This document shows, piece after piece, positions 4,812 to 5,041 of a stretch of 5,041 nucleotides of DNA. The notes beneath the pieces were generated by a model. It was not told where the DNA came from and did no database searches. It was given only the letters and a program-made list of their open reading frames with translations. This DNA comes from Candidatus Schekmanbacteria bacterium GWA2_38_11. Its GTDB lineage: Bacteria > Schekmanbacteria > GWA2-38-11. How positions within the stretch are numbered: the first letter of the stretch is position 1; the number at the start of each line of letters is the position of its first letter. The translations under genes and the position numbers were made by a program. The stretch lies in NCBI GenBank assembly GCA_001790645.1, contig MGDB01000086.1:1-5041 (forward strand). Reading direction: 5' to 3'.

Positions 4812-4832
4812 CCCTGTGGCAAGACCACAGGG
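4812..4832. repeat. Perfect 8-bp hairpin CCCTGTGG/CCACAGGG
   Basis: CCCTGTGG (4812-4819) and CCACAGGG (4825-4832) enclose the loop CAAGA. The setting (AACTAC before, AATTAC after) resembles a dispersed repeat with a GC-rich stem and a CAAG-type loop known from many intergenic regions. No T-run follows on either strand, so I do not call it a terminator. Confidence 0.6.
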
Positions 4833-4949
4833 AATTACAAGTTAAAAATTCTAAATACGAGATCCTAATTAATGACAAACAGAGGAAAATATTTTTTAAC
4901 TAAATAACCCTTTGTCTTGAATTTATAAAGAAGAATGAAAATATTTTCA

Positions 4950-4986
4950 CCCTCCCCTAAATCCCCTCCCATCAAGGGAGGGGAGG
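4950..4986. repeat. C/G-rich palindrome CCCCTCCC/GGGAGGGG
   Basis: CCCCTCCC (4963-4970) and GGGAGGGG (4976-4983) form a perfect 8-bp stem with the loop ATCAA. It is preceded by CACCCTCCCC (4949-4958), which could pair alternatively with the same G-rich arm. It resembles the inner part of the palindrome near 4210 in composition but is a different sequence. It is probably another dispersed palindromic repeat. Confidence 0.6.
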
Positions 4987-5041
4987 TAAAGTTTGAATAC
5001 CCCTTTCTCTCTATGAAATGGAAGTCATCAAAATTCCCTCT

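Larger units (their letters stand above)
4718..5041. other. Gene-poor stretch with hairpins only
   Basis: I find no supportable gene on either strand here. A + frame through 4537-4800 runs across the antisense of the HD-GYP relic and two hairpins, is low-complexity and lacks a ribosome binding site, so it is not called. The stretch holds the two palindromes listed separately and otherwise AT-rich sequence. Confidence 0.6.

Noticed and set aside
4688..4832. Minus-strand stop-free stretch reading ...NYISFAGRIKDKNPNVSAES...
   Set aside because: It begins inside one hairpin repeat and ends in another, has no start with a ribosome binding site, and matches no family I recognise.

Overview
The window is about 5 kb of moderately AT-rich bacterial chromosome. 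It holds three housekeeping-type genes on the + strand, one small conserved-looking gene of unknown function on the - strand, and about 1 kb of gene-poor DNA packed with short palindromic repeats. Protein style (a stand-alone biotin carboxylase plus a biotinyl carrier with a tether-like N-domain, a fused CoaBC), a sigma-54-type promoter, an HD-GYP relic and many short palindromes suggest a Gram-negative, deep-branching or uncultivated lineage (Nitrospirota, Schekmanbacteria or former Deltaproteobacteria are plausible). The sequence alone does not fix the taxon.

Layout. 1-184: a MITE-like element bounded by imperfect inverted repeats, possibly the shrunken remains of an insertion sequence. 185-254: a probable sigma-70-type promoter with an overlapping dyad, then a good Shine-Dalgarno. 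255-1760: biotin carboxylase. 1785-2282: biotin carboxyl carrier protein. These two form one transcription unit and together correspond to the biotin-carboxylase, tether and carrier parts of a propionyl-CoA carboxylase alpha chain. No carboxyltransferase gene is present. 2324-2407: an 84-bp dispersed-type palindrome. 2501-3706: coaBC for coenzyme A synthesis. 3731-3766: a short 14-bp tandem repeat between convergent genes. 3771-4007 (-): a 78-residue protein of unknown function. 4022-5041: hairpins and palindromes of several types, a sigma-54 promoter facing left with two matching dyad sites upstream, and the C-terminal relic of an HD-GYP phosphodiesterase gene.

Functional reading. The two carboxylase genes supply the ATP-dependent biotin carboxylation half-reaction of an acyl-CoA (or pyruvate) carboxylase. 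CoaBC makes 4'-phosphopantetheine, the precursor of the CoA such an enzyme uses, but the repeat between them and separate start signals argue against a dedicated operon. The most unusual part is 4293-4499: a near-consensus sigma-54 promoter with two copies of a TGTC-N9-GACA-like site exactly 73 bp apart, pointing into a long repeat-filled leader and then the 78-residue gene. I see no CRISPR array, tRNA, rRNA or clearly new multi-gene system.
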